From the NCBI GenBank assembly GCA_900544405.1, contig UQVA01000005.1, positions 1 to 64,000 of the forward strand: a stretch of 64,000 nt of DNA, read 5' to 3'. The notes under the pieces are model-generated. The model was given only the letters and a program-made list of their open reading frames with translations, did no database searches and was not told where the DNA came from. The position numbers and the translations under genes are program-made. This DNA comes from an uncultured Eubacteriales bacterium. Lineage in GTDB: Bacteria > Bacillota > Clostridia > Oscillospirales > Oscillospiraceae. This document shows, piece by piece, positions 50,095-59,695 of this stretch. How positions within the stretch are numbered: the first letter of the stretch is position 1; every line of letters starts with the position of its first letter.

Positions 50095-51003
50095 TCAGCC
50101 CTTCACGCCGCCCACGACCATGCCCTTGATCAGCTCTCCCTGAATGGCGGGGTAGACCAGCAGGATGGGCAGCAAGGCGATCAGCGCAATGGCCATACGG
50201 GCACTCTCCGTGGGAAGAGACTGCATCGCCAGCATGGCGGATTCGTTGGTCAGGTCCGAGGTCTTCAGGAACTGGATACTGTCCATGAGCTTTTTCAGGT
50301 AGACCTGGATGGTGTACAGCTTGGAATCGGTGATGTAGTACAGGCCGTTGGTCCAGTTGTTCCAGTAACCCAGCGCCGCAAAAAGACCGATGGTCGTCAT
50401 AACCGGCTTGGACAGGGGCAGCATGATGCCGGTATAGATACGGGCATCGTTGGCGCCGTCGATACGGGCCGCCTCAATGATGGCATAGGGAATGTTGGCA
50501 TTGTAATAGTTCCGGACCATCAGCACATTCATGGCACCCATCAGAGAGCCGGGGAGGATGTAGGCCCATACCGTATTTTTGATGTGGAACAGCTGCGTCC
50601 AGACAATGTAGCTTGCGGTCATGCCGCCGTTAAAGAGGCAGGTAAAGAACAGGATAAAGGCAAACAGGTTGCGGCGCTTAAAGTCCTTCCGGCTCAGAGG
50701 GTACGCAAACAGAGAGGTCAGCAGCAGATTGGCCGCCGTACCTACCACCGTGACCAGGATCGTCAGGCCATAGGCCCGGAGAATGGTCGCCCGTTTCAGC
50801 CACAGGAACTTATAGGCGGACAGAGAAAACTCCATGGGGAGGAACTTATAGCCCTTGATCAGAGCCGCCTCCGAGGAGAAAGATACGGAAATCATCAGAA
50901 TAAACGGAACCACACAGAACAGCGCCAGCAGGGTCATAATGACCAGAGCGAAATTATGAAACGCCCGCTCGTCCCGAATGGACGGTGCTTTTGTTTTTGC
51001 CAT
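50095..51003 (-). CDS. Sugar ABC transporter permease (LplC/YtcP type)
   Basis: The 302-residue protein has six membrane helices and the EAA loop E-A-A-R-I-D-G-A-N, then I-M-L-P-L-S-K-P, which docks the ATPase. It forms the inner-membrane channel with the 51016 permease. GGAGG precedes ATG 51003 and the gap to the first permease gene is 12 bases. Confidence 0.92.
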   Translation of the reverse strand: MAKTKAPSIRDERAFHNFALVIMTLLALFCVVPFILMISVSFSSEAALIKGYKFLPMEFSLSAYKFLWLKRATILRAYGLTILVTVVGTAANLLLTSLFAYPLSRKDFKRRNLFAFILFFTCLFNGGMTASYIVWTQLFHIKNTVWAYILPGSLMGAMNVLMVRNYYNANIPYAIIEAARIDGANDARIYTGIMLPLSKPVMTTIGLFAALGYWNNWTNGLYYITDSKLYTIQVYLKKLMDSIQFLKTSDLTNESAMLAMQSLPTESARMAIALIALLPILLVYPAIQGELIKGMVVGGVKG

Positions 51004-51015
51004 GGGACTACCTCC

Positions 51016-51984
51016 TCAGAACAGTGCGTTGTCCGGCTCGACCACACGAACCAACAGATTGGAAAGCATCACCAGCACGAAGCCGATTATGGCCTGGAAC
51101 ACGCTGGCGGCAGAGGACATACTGACGTTGTTCAGCTGCAGCAGTGCCCGGTAGACGAAGGTGTCGATGGTCTGTGTGGTGCTGGTCAGCAGGCCGCTGC
51201 CCAGGGGGACCTGGTAGAAAAGGCCAAAGTCCGAATTGAAGATACGGCCGATAGACATGAGCAGCATCAGAATGATCATGGGCCGCAGCATGGGCAGGGT
51301 AATATGCCGGATCTGATTCCATTTACTTGCACCGTCCAGCCGGGCAGATTCGTAAAGGCTCTTGTCAATACCGCCGATGCTGGCCATGTAAATAATGGAA
51401 CTCTGACCGGCATTCTGCCAGAAATGCACGATGGTCAGGATAATGGGCCAGTATTTCGCCGTGGCATACCAGTTCACGGGGTTATCCTTGAACACCGTAG
51501 TATTCAGGTAGCCATAGGAAACGCTGAGAAAGGCATACACGATGAAGGACAGCAGCACAGCCGACACCATGGAAGGGAAGCAGATGATCGGCTGAATGAC
51601 CTTGGCCACCCGGCGGCTGGATATTTCCGCCATGCAGATGGCGATAAATACCGCTATGATGAGGTCCAGAACGATCCACACGGCGTTGTAGGCCAAGGTA
51701 TTGCGGATCATGATAAAGGCGTCCTTGGTCACGAACAAAAACTTGAAGTTTTCCAGCCCGCACCAGGGGCTTTGCAGAATGCCCAGAGAGAAATTGATCT
51801 TCTTGAACGCAATCAGGATGCCAAACATGGGGATATAGTTATTTGCGATCAGATAGATAAGACCGGGCAGCATCATGAGATACAGGGGCAGACAGCGTTT
51901 TCTATCTTCCCGCTTCTTTTGCTTTTTCCGCTGGACCAGCAGATCATCGTATTCCGAGACCGCAGGCGTGACCATTTTTGACAT
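51016..51984 (-). CDS. Sugar ABC transporter permease (LplB type)
   Basis: The 322-residue protein has a charged N-terminal tail and six helices. Its EAA loop reads Y-E-S-A-R-L-D-G-A-S, followed by H-I-T-L-P-M-L-R-P. It pairs with the 50095 permease. GAGGAG precedes ATG 51984. The 145 bases upstream to the 52130 stop hold no obvious terminator or consensus promoter. Confidence 0.92.
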   Translation of the reverse strand: MSKMVTPAVSEYDDLLVQRKKQKKREDRKRCLPLYLMMLPGLIYLIANNYIPMFGILIAFKKINFSLGILQSPWCGLENFKFLFVTKDAFIMIRNTLAYNAVWIVLDLIIAVFIAICMAEISSRRVAKVIQPIICFPSMVSAVLLSFIVYAFLSVSYGYLNTTVFKDNPVNWYATAKYWPIILTIVHFWQNAGQSSIIYMASIGGIDKSLYESARLDGASKWNQIRHITLPMLRPMIILMLLMSIGRIFNSDFGLFYQVPLGSGLLTSTTQTIDTFVYRALLQLNNVSMSSAASVFQAIIGFVLVMLSNLLVRVVEPDNALF

Positions 51985-52129
51985 GAACCTTCACTCCTCT
52001 TTCACAGGACGGCTCCGCAGACGCAAGAGGCCCTGTATCTATGCCTTATCTTAACGCAGGATCGCTCCGGTGACATTTGAAAAAGTGCATTGGGATTTTT
52101 AAATTGTCTGTTGTTTCCCGAACGCACCT

Positions 52130-52804
52130 TTACGGATCCGTTTGTACCAATATCTCCTTCAGCATCTGCAGGGCCGCTTCCATATTTTCTCCGTTTACCG
52201 TAATCCCCACCACAATGTCCCGGCTGTAAAGCCCGGACCTGTGCAATGGGGAACCTCCGTGCAGCCGCACACCGGCCACCTGTCGGGCTCCGCCCTCCGG
52301 CGTGGCATAGACCAGGTCCTCAGAAAAGGTCTCCAGAAGCGCCGGGTCCAGCAGCTTGGAAAGGTCCGCAAAGGCGTTCTGTACCGCATAGCGGTCAAAA
52401 ATTTCTTCGTCCGCAGCAAAAAAATCCAGCCCGCTGACCCCGAACAGAGCCGCCAGCACCTGCACCGTCTGTGCGTCCTCGCTTTCCTGATTTTCCCGGC
52501 CAAGAGACAGGCTCACATCGGCGTCCACCCGCTTTCCCTTCAGGTCCATGCCGGAGTCGGTCAGCAAGTCCTCCAGGCAGGTCTGTGCCGCCTGGGTATC
52601 CGGAGCCGCATTGACCAGCACCGCATAAAGGGCAACGGAGCGGCTGTTCAGCCCCTCCAGCAGGGCGATGCCCCCCAGCAGGACCGCACACACCAATGCA
52701 AGGATGGGAATTTTGTAATAATCCCACAGGAAGGCCCGTTTCTCCGAAGGGGAAAGAGCGGCATACCGCTGCCGGTCCCGCCGAATTCTCTCGGATAACT
52801 TCAT
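52130..52804 (-). CDS. Single-pass membrane protein of unknown function
   Basis: The 224-residue protein has a basic helical start, one membrane helix (about 31-50) and an external domain of 170 residues with no motif I recognise. The first bases overlap the response-regulator stop (ATGA), so it is translationally coupled to the two-component pair. Similar single-pass proteins often stand between LytS/AraC-type regulators and LplBC permeases. A role as a regulator or sensor accessory of the transporter is inferred from place only. Confidence 0.7.
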   Translation of the reverse strand: MKLSERIRRDRQRYAALSPSEKRAFLWDYYKIPILALVCAVLLGGIALLEGLNSRSVALYAVLVNAAPDTQAAQTCLEDLLTDSGMDLKGKRVDADVSLSLGRENQESEDAQTVQVLAALFGVSGLDFFAADEEIFDRYAVQNAFADLSKLLDPALLETFSEDLVYATPEGGARQVAGVRLHGGSPLHRSGLYSRDIVVGITVNGENMEAALQMLKEILVQTDP

Positions 52805-54399
52805 AGGCTTTCCTCCTTCCCCGGCTGGGCGGAGCTGCGCCAGTCAATGGGACTCATGCCGGCATATTTCCGGAAAACCGTGGAAAAATAAGAGATATTG
52901 TCGTAGCCAACCATACCGGCCACGTCGCTGACCGAGTGATTGGTCGTCAGAAGCAGCCGTTTTGCTTCTTCAATGCGGATGGTATTGATGTACTCCCGAA
53001 GATTCATGCCTTTCTTGCTGTGGAACTGCTTGGAAAGGTAATTCGGAGTGATACAGGCTACAGCCGCCACATCCTCCCGGGTGATATTGTCCATAAAATG
53101 GGTGCGGATATAACGCTCTGCACGGGCCATAATGTCTTCATCACCGGAGGACATCAGATATTGGAGCGTCCGCTGAAAAAGCGCCGATGCAAAGCGGACC
53201 ATGTGCTCCGCCGAGTAGGTACATTGTGCAGCAAGCACGGCAATGCTGCTGTCCTCAAAAAGCACCTTTCCCGTGACCCCGTTATCCCGCAGACAGGCGA
53301 GAAACACGTTGATGACCTCCCGGCGCAGGCTGTCCAGAACCTCCCGGGTATATTCCCCGGAGGAGGCGATGCGCCGGGTAACGGTACCCATATAGCTTGT
53401 GAAGCCTTCGCTGTCCTGCTGTTTCAGGTATTGAAGAACGGTAACACCATCCAGAAAATCCTTCCGCTCCCGCCGCTGGGCTTCCATTTCCGGAAGGGTA
53501 CAGCAGCGGCCCGTATAGATCCGCAGTTCGTCCATGCAGCAGAGCATACGGGTCTTGATCTCCGCAGACTGATACAGCGGAAAAGGGCCGCCGACAAGGA
53601 CGGACGGTTTGGTTCCGGTCTGTGCCCCGCAGATCTGTGTCAGCTGCTCACAGCGCTGCATCAGTGTTTCCCGGCTGCACTGCTCTTCGGGAATAAAGCA
53701 GGCACAGAGGATGAAGCGTTTCTCCCAGTTCGTCAGCGTGTAGGCAGAACCGATATAGCCAAGCAGCGTCTCATCATGGAGCCTTCCGATGGTGTACATC
53801 AGCAGCTCCCGGTCCCAGCCCAGCTTCAGGGCATCCGTAGAATCCGTGCAGGACATGGCCATCATCCAGCGGCTTTCCGCAGAAAATCCAATGCCGCTGC
53901 GCCGGAGAGCGGAGTCAACGGATGCGGCAGTGTTGCCGTAAATGCCGTCGCTGATCTGCCGCAGGGTGCTGTTGACCAGGCTGTCCCGGCGAAGCTGCGG
54001 CTCCGGTGTCCGGGCAGGCTGTGCCTTCTTCCGGTGGGCAACGATCATTTCCCGGACTGCCTGCTCCACCTCTTCCAATTCAAAGGGCTTGGTCAGGTAG
54101 GCCGAGACGCCGTAGCGGATGGCCTCCTTGGCGCAGGCAAAATCGTCGTAACAGGTCAGGAAGCAGAACTCACTGTCCAGTCCCTGCTGCCGGATGTATT
54201 TCAGTACATCCAGTCCATTCTTGCGGGGCATTCCGATGTCGCAGATAATCAGTTCCGGTTTTTCCGTAACGGCAATCTGAATGGCCGCTTCGCCGTTATA
54301 GGCCTGCAATATCCGGCTGATGCCCAGAGAGGGCCACGGTATCTGGTGCTCCAGGACGCCCACCGTGGAAATATCATCATCACAAATCAGAAGTTTCAT
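52801..54399 (-). CDS. AraC-type response regulator
   Basis: The 532-residue protein has a receiver domain with acidic pocket D7-D9, phospho-acceptor D54 in CDIGMP and K104. A long middle region follows, then a C-terminal double helix-turn-helix of the AraC family (last 100 residues; Y-L-S-K-Q-F-H and G-Y-D-N-I-S-Y-F-S-T-V-F-R-K-Y). This is the YesN group, which activates sugar uptake operons. GGAGG precedes ATG 54399, overlapping the kinase gene by 20 bases. It should control the binding-protein/permease genes. Confidence 0.92.
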   Translation of the reverse strand: MKLLICDDDISTVGVLEHQIPWPSLGISRILQAYNGEAAIQIAVTEKPELIICDIGMPRKNGLDVLKYIRQQGLDSEFCFLTCYDDFACAKEAIRYGVSAYLTKPFELEEVEQAVREMIVAHRKKAQPARTPEPQLRRDSLVNSTLRQISDGIYGNTAASVDSALRRSGIGFSAESRWMMAMSCTDSTDALKLGWDRELLMYTIGRLHDETLLGYIGSAYTLTNWEKRFILCACFIPEEQCSRETLMQRCEQLTQICGAQTGTKPSVLVGGPFPLYQSAEIKTRMLCCMDELRIYTGRCCTLPEMEAQRRERKDFLDGVTVLQYLKQQDSEGFTSYMGTVTRRIASSGEYTREVLDSLRREVINVFLACLRDNGVTGKVLFEDSSIAVLAAQCTYSAEHMVRFASALFQRTLQYLMSSGDEDIMARAERYIRTHFMDNITREDVAAVACITPNYLSKQFHSKKGMNLREYINTIRIEEAKRLLLTTNHSVSDVAGMVGYDNISYFSTVFRKYAGMSPIDWRSSAQPGKEESL

Positions 54400-56050
54400 G
54401 GTTATCCTCCTTATCCGGGATCCACAGTTCCACACGGGCACCGCCCTGGGGGCGGTTGGAAAGCCGGAGAAGATCATCCCGACGGTAGGTCAGGTTCAGC
54501 GTATAGCGTACATTGCTGAGGCCCAGATGCTCTTTCACAAAGGGTTCATCCCCGGAGCGCAGCTTTTCTGCCACATCCTCCGGGAAGCCCTGACCGCTGT
54601 CCTCCTCCGTCAGGCAGAAGCCGTGGAAATCGTCCCGGTCCTCCCGGACGCAGCGGACCGTGATGTCCAACGTTTCATAGAGGGACATAGCGTGCTTAAT
54701 GGAATTCTCCACCAGAGTATAAAGCAGCAGGAAGGGAATTTTGCATTCTCCCGCCGCCGCGTTATATTCGGCAGTGAAGCGGATCGCCCTCGGAAAGCGG
54801 GCATCCTGCATTTTCAGGTAATTGCGGATATGCCCCACCTCCGCCTCCACCGTGATCCAGGGATCGGAGACATTCAGCATATAGCGGATATACTTTGCAA
54901 ACACCTGGATATAGGCGCGGATCTCCTCCGGACGGCAGGTATAGGTCATATTGCTGATGGTCGTCACAGCATTCAGAAAAGAGTGGGGCCGTATCTGCGC
55001 CCGGAGCATGGTCAGGCGGTTTGACTGCTCCCGCAGGCGCAGATCGTAGACCTCGATCTTCAGGGACCGAATTTGCCGGGACATATCATTGAAGCTTTCA
55101 TACAGAGCGGAAAACTCGCTGCTTTCCCCCGGGGAAGCAGCCAGCCGGTAGTCCAGGTCGCCGCCTGCCAGCGTCTGGTTGGCAGAAATCAGTCGGCGGG
55201 TCGGAAGGGCCACCCGCCTCCGGAGCTGGGCCAGCAGCAATACCGCCAGCAGCAGGCAAAGTCCGCTGTCCAGCAGAATCAGCACCGGCTGCGCATAAGA
55301 TTGATTTCCCAGCTCCGGCACCACAGACAGGACAATTTCCCCCTGCAGATTATAAACACGCAGACGAACCGTGCATCGGTCCTGCTGCTTCTGCCAATCC
55401 TTCTGCGCCAGCCAGCTGAGGGTCCCGTCGGAACGCTCCAACACAAATACCGGTTCCCGGCCCAGAATCGTGACCATGTCCTCCGGAGAAAACCGCTCCG
55501 TCCGGGACACGGCACCCACGATGTACTTTCCCATGCGGAAATTCTTGAAAAAATAGTTCTCCCCATCCACGTTCAGCGTGCTCCATCTGCGGTCTGCCAG
55601 CGCCTGCGGGTTGATTTGGGCAGCCTCCCGGCATTTTTGCTTCAGGGCAATTCTTTCCTTGGCAGAAAGGCTGGTAGAGGAAGAGTAGAGATAGAAATCA
55701 CTGTCCGTATCCAGCACAAAAAGGGCGTCTGCATCAGCGCTGACCATCATCTTGTCGTTCATCAGGTCGATAATCAGCCGCTTGGTATTGATATCCATCA
55801 GGGGCGTTCCGGTCCGAAGCTCCGTATTGTTGTACAGGGAAACCAGCAGCTCATACACATGCTCGTACAGCATGGAAAGCCGGTTTTCCGTATTGCTGCT
55901 CCAGAATTCCAGGGCATTGGCATTGGTTTCCTCCACAGTCTGGCGGACCTGACGGCGGATGTTGAAGGACGTACAGACGAAAAGCGCACTGATGCACAGC
56001 AATATGGCGCACAGCAGCACCATGGTTGTTTTCCACCAGGAATGTTTCAT
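54380..56050 (-). CDS. LytS/YesM-type sensor histidine kinase
   Basis: The 556-residue protein has membrane helices at about 8-28 and 255-276 around an extracellular sensor, then a HAMP segment. The His_kinase domain has its phospho-acceptor H356 in Q-I-R-P-H-S-F-L-N, and L-V-E-N-S-I-K-H lies in the N-box. The canonical H-box reads Q-I-N-P-H-F-L-x-N, so R and S at two positions are unusual. It phosphorylates the AraC-type regulator. ATG 56050 has AAGGAAG upstream. Confidence 0.9.
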   Translation of the reverse strand: MKHSWWKTTMVLLCAILLCISALFVCTSFNIRRQVRQTVEETNANALEFWSSNTENRLSMLYEHVYELLVSLYNNTELRTGTPLMDINTKRLIIDLMNDKMMVSADADALFVLDTDSDFYLYSSSTSLSAKERIALKQKCREAAQINPQALADRRWSTLNVDGENYFFKNFRMGKYIVGAVSRTERFSPEDMVTILGREPVFVLERSDGTLSWLAQKDWQKQQDRCTVRLRVYNLQGEIVLSVVPELGNQSYAQPVLILLDSGLCLLLAVLLLAQLRRRVALPTRRLISANQTLAGGDLDYRLAASPGESSEFSALYESFNDMSRQIRSLKIEVYDLRLREQSNRLTMLRAQIRPHSFLNAVTTISNMTYTCRPEEIRAYIQVFAKYIRYMLNVSDPWITVEAEVGHIRNYLKMQDARFPRAIRFTAEYNAAAGECKIPFLLLYTLVENSIKHAMSLYETLDITVRCVREDRDDFHGFCLTEEDSGQGFPEDVAEKLRSGDEPFVKEHLGLSNVRYTLNLTYRRDDLLRLSNRPQGGARVELWIPDKEDNHETSDL

Positions 56051-56091
56051 ACGCTTTTCTTCCTTTCCGTCCGAAATCGGTAGAACCGGCA

Positions 56092-56123
56092 AAAAGTATG
56101 CGAGGAAACCCTCGCATACTTTT
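56092..56123 (-). other. Attenuator-like hairpin after the binding-protein gene
   Basis: A fourteen-base stem, AAAAGTATGCGAGG with its complement, ending in T on the minus strand, 20 bases after the binding-protein stop. It likely protects or terminates much of the transcript so that the binding protein is made in excess. Confidence 0.7.
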
Positions 56124-56143
56124 GATGCCCATATTCGTCTTGC

Positions 56144-57718
56144 TCACTTCTTGGCTGCCAGCCAGTCATTCACCTGGGTCTGGTAATCGGCAATGATGGT
56201 ATCGATACCTGCGGCCTTCAGTGCTTCAATGAACTGGGGATAGTAGTCATCGGGATTCACGTCGCCGTAAATCAGCGGCTTCACATACTGGGAAACCACA
56301 TTGGAAACGGCTGCAACCTCATTCATAACGTTGGTGTTGCTGGGAGTAAAGCCATAGAGAGGAGGTGCCCAGGCTTCCTGCATCAGCTGCATACCATACT
56401 CGCTGTTGCTGCCGGTGGTGGAATTCTCGAAGGGCAGGCTCTGGAAGCCGTTGCCGATGATGCCGCAGCTATAGATGCAGTTGTAAGGAACGGAGTTGGC
56501 ATCCAGTCCGTCGGGGTAACGGCAAACGGTGTGATCCTCGTTCCAGACGTAGTCCTGACCCTCGGAGCCGTAAATCAGGGTGTCCCAAACGAACTCGTCG
56601 GTGTAGAGCAGGTTAATGAAGTTTGCAGCGGACTTGGGGTCCTTGCAGCTGAAGGAAATGCCGATGCCCACGGTATCCGTATACAGGTCGCCGATGCCGA
56701 TGCTGACAGCGCCGAACTCTGCACCGTAGGTATTCATTTTGTCGAACATGGTAGCAACGCCTTCGCAGTCGGCGGAGTGGCCCATGATCACGCCCTTGGA
56801 GCTGCCGGACATAACCACTGCGTCATGGGTCTGGGTGTTGGCGGAGCCTTCGGGGTCCAGATAGCCCTTCTGACGGAACTCGTAAGCCTTCCGGATAGCG
56901 GTCTTGAAGGCGTCGGTCTCGTAGAAGTTCACCAGCGTGGGGTCGTCGCCTACCGTTGCCACGGCACTGGACACGGAGGAGCCAACGCCGCCAACGGCGC
57001 CGACGCCGGAAACATTCATATCATAGCTGTAAATGGAGGGGAACTGATCGGCGTAAACCAGGAAATGCTCATCCGGATATGCTTCCTTCAGGGCCGCCAG
57101 GCAATCCTCCAGGGAGGCCATGTCGTGGACCTTGCTCATATCGTACTTGCCGTCCACCAGAGCCTTGTTGTAAATGAACTTCCAGTCCAGAACGGTGCCG
57201 AAGTACCGGGGAACCATGTAGACGTTTCCGCCGATCTTACCGTTTTCCAGGATGTTGCCAATCTTGTCCACGGTGGGCTTCAGTTCATTGTCCAGATAAT
57301 CGTTCAGCGGAATCAGATAGCCGTTGTCCACAAAGTTGCCCATGGTGCCCAGCATCATAACCAAGTCAGAACCGCTGCCGCTGGCCAGCTCCATGGGGAT
57401 GGTGGTAGCGAAGTCCGCTATGGAGATGATGCTCAGATCCAGCACATAGTTGGAAATGCCCAGAGTCTCCTTCAGATACTTGTTGATGTCATTTTCCACA
57501 TTCTTGGTGGCTTCGGCGCTGGGGACCGTCATCAGGGTGATGAGCCCCAGCTTGATGTGGCTGACCTCACCGGAGGTCGTAGGATCGGCAGGGGTCGTGT
57601 CTTTGCCCGTGCTGCTTGCAGCCGGGGCCGTAGTGCCGGCGGGCGTACCGCTTCCGCTGCAGGCAGCCAACCCCAGGACCATGGCCAGGGCCAGGAACAG
57701 AGCCAATAACTTTTTCAT
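56144..57718 (-). CDS. Extracellular sugar-binding lipoprotein
   Basis: The 524-residue protein has a lipoprotein signal with lipobox L-A-A-C20, a Gly/Thr-rich linker to about 50, and a periplasmic-binding-protein fold. G-S-D-L-V-M-M-L-G and a late E-A-W-A-P-P-L-Y segment are seen in LplA/YtcQ-type proteins that capture oligosaccharides. AAGGA precedes ATG 57718. It is the first gene of the uptake run and divergent from the carboxylesterase gene. Confidence 0.9.
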   Translation of the reverse strand: MKKLLALFLALAMVLGLAACSGSGTPAGTTAPAASSTGKDTTPADPTTSGEVSHIKLGLITLMTVPSAEATKNVENDINKYLKETLGISNYVLDLSIISIADFATTIPMELASGSGSDLVMMLGTMGNFVDNGYLIPLNDYLDNELKPTVDKIGNILENGKIGGNVYMVPRYFGTVLDWKFIYNKALVDGKYDMSKVHDMASLEDCLAALKEAYPDEHFLVYADQFPSIYSYDMNVSGVGAVGGVGSSVSSAVATVGDDPTLVNFYETDAFKTAIRKAYEFRQKGYLDPEGSANTQTHDAVVMSGSSKGVIMGHSADCEGVATMFDKMNTYGAEFGAVSIGIGDLYTDTVGIGISFSCKDPKSAANFINLLYTDEFVWDTLIYGSEGQDYVWNEDHTVCRYPDGLDANSVPYNCIYSCGIIGNGFQSLPFENSTTGSNSEYGMQLMQEAWAPPLYGFTPSNTNVMNEVAAVSNVVSQYVKPLIYGDVNPDDYYPQFIEALKAAGIDTIIADYQTQVNDWLAAKK

Positions 57719-57978
57719 TTCTTCAGATCCTTCCGTCTTTCATTCCGAGGGGGCTTTGCCCCTCTTGCTGCCTATATTAAACCAGACCCAGCCGGAAAAC
57801 TCTTTTGATAAAGTGTACTACCATTTAGAAAAAAAGTCCAGTTCTATTTTCCTCCCGGAGGCAAAAAGCCATATATTCAACAACGGGCGGCACATTTTTA
57901 ATAACGCTCCCCCGGAAGATACCGTATAATAGAAGCCATAAGAACGCGGCTTCAAGCCGTCAAAACGGAGGTATGAAA

Positions 57979-59565
57979 ATGAGTTTATTTGATACTGCCA
58001 GAGTAAAGGTCCGTCAGGGCTGGCTGCAGGGTTACACAGACGGAAGACTGAAGGTGTTCAAGGGCATCCCGTATGCGGCGCCCCCCATCGGTGAGAATCG
58101 CTTCCGCAAGCCTCAGGATCCCGGCTGCTGGCGGGGCATCCGGCAGGCGACGGCTTATTCCGCCGCTTCCGTACAGCATGTCATGGAGGTGGCCGAAGCC
58201 CCTGCCAATGTTCATGGCGTTCCCCAGTTCCTGGCTCCCTCCCAATATGAGGAGGACTGTCTGTATCTGAATGTGTGGACCCCCGCCCAAACCCCGGAGG
58301 ACAAGCTGCCGGTATTCGTCTGGATCCACGGCGGCGGCATGGTGGCCGGAAGCGGCTGCGAGGTGGTCTGCGACGGCACGGGCTTTGCCGGGCGGAAGGA
58401 CGTTATTGTTGTGACCATCAACTACCGTCTGGGCTTCCTGGGCTTCTTCGCCCACCCGGATCTGACAAAAGAGGGCGGCGGCACTTCCGGCAACTATGCC
58501 CTGTACGATATGCGTAAAGCCTGCCAGTGGGTAAAAGAGAATATTGCCGCCTTCGGCGGCGACCCGGAGCGGATCACCGTCGCCGGTCAGTCCGGCGGTG
58601 CGGCCGGGACCGGTGCCCTGCACGCTTCCCCGTTGATGAAGGGGATCGTTCAGCGGGTGTCCATCGAGAGCGGTCCCATTTACTGGGGCTTCATGCAGCC
58701 CGAGGACCGCAGCGTACTGGAGCAGCGGGGTGTGGAATTCATGAAGCGCATCCACTGTGACTCCATCGAGGACCTGCGCCGTCGGGATGCCTGGGAACTG
58801 TTTGACGCTTACGAGCAGTACACGGCTGAGGTGGGCTTCCACGGAGGCTTCAGCTTCTGCGTGGACGGCGAGTTCTTGCCCAAGCGGTACTCCGAGATCA
58901 TGGACGCCGGAGAGTTCAACGATTTTGACGTGATGATCGGCAGCTGTTCTCAGGAATTCCCCTGTGTGGACCCGGAACAGTTCAGCGTGGAGGCCTATGA
59001 GGCATACCTGAAAGACGCCTTCCCGGATAACTACGAAAATATGCACGCCTGGTATCCCGCCGAAACCGCCGTGCAGGCTGCCAAGCAGGTCAGCACCATC
59101 GCCTCGGATATTATGCTGATGGGTTCCGTAAAGCTGGCGGAGCTGTGCCGGAAGTACGGCCGGAACGCCTATGTTTGGCTCATGTCCAAGGAAAATGAGA
59201 CCCAGCGGGGCCGGGATGCCGGCAGCCCTCACTGTGCCGAAATGCCCTATGTGTTCGGAACGGTGGATAAGGGCGAGCGCAATCCCTTCTTCCCCTACCA
59301 TTGGGTCGGCGCAGACTATGACTTCATGGAGCTGATTCAGGGCTACTGGTACGCCTTTGTGGCCACCGGTGATCCCAACGGAGACGGCCGTCCGGAATGG
59401 AAGCTCTATAATAAGTCCTTTGATGTCTGCGAGCTCTGCAATCATACCCACATGATCCCCGACGAGCAGCTGGCCAAGTACGCCTATTACTACAAGAAAC
59501 TGCAAACCAGCTCCTATATGGTCACTCTGGGACAGATGCCCCGGTTCAGCCCGAAGGAAAATTGA
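57979..59565 (+). CDS. Type-B carboxylesterase
   Basis: ATG 57979 is preferred over 57973 because GGAGGT (57967-57972) would abut the earlier one. The 528-residue protein has E-D-C-L-Y-L-N-V-W, the oxyanion H-G-G-G (117-120), the nucleophile elbow G-Q-S205-G-G-A-A-G, and a late H-C-A-E-M-P-Y-V-F with the catalytic histidine. Family members hydrolyse carboxylic esters including acylated glycosides. No signal peptide is present. A TATAAT at 57926-57931 lacks a good -35, so the divergent region may need an activator. Confidence 0.9.
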   Translation: MSLFDTARVKVRQGWLQGYTDGRLKVFKGIPYAAPPIGENRFRKPQDPGCWRGIRQATAYSAASVQHVMEVAEAPANVHGVPQFLAPSQYEEDCLYLNVWTPAQTPEDKLPVFVWIHGGGMVAGSGCEVVCDGTGFAGRKDVIVVTINYRLGFLGFFAHPDLTKEGGGTSGNYALYDMRKACQWVKENIAAFGGDPERITVAGQSGGAAGTGALHASPLMKGIVQRVSIESGPIYWGFMQPEDRSVLEQRGVEFMKRIHCDSIEDLRRRDAWELFDAYEQYTAEVGFHGGFSFCVDGEFLPKRYSEIMDAGEFNDFDVMIGSCSQEFPCVDPEQFSVEAYEAYLKDAFPDNYENMHAWYPAETAVQAAKQVSTIASDIMLMGSVKLAELCRKYGRNAYVWLMSKENETQRGRDAGSPHCAEMPYVFGTVDKGERNPFFPYHWVGADYDFMELIQGYWYAFVATGDPNGDGRPEWKLYNKSFDVCELCNHTHMIPDEQLAKYAYYYKKLQTSSYMVTLGQMPRFSPKEN

Positions 59566-59572
59566 GTACATA

Positions 59573-59606
59573 CTGTCTGTCCGGCGGGTAACTGCCGGAC
59601 AGACAG
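59573..59606 (+). terminator. Hairpin after the carboxylesterase gene
   Basis: A thirteen-base stem (59573-59585 with 59594-59606); a T-rich stretch follows only after about 10 bases, so termination may be partial. Confidence 0.65.
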
Positions 59607-59695
59607 CACTTTGCGTTTTTGCCCAAAAAGACCGCACATTTTCGGAAGGATGCACTGAAAACTATTTGCAAATCTTATGATACGAGGAAAAGAAT

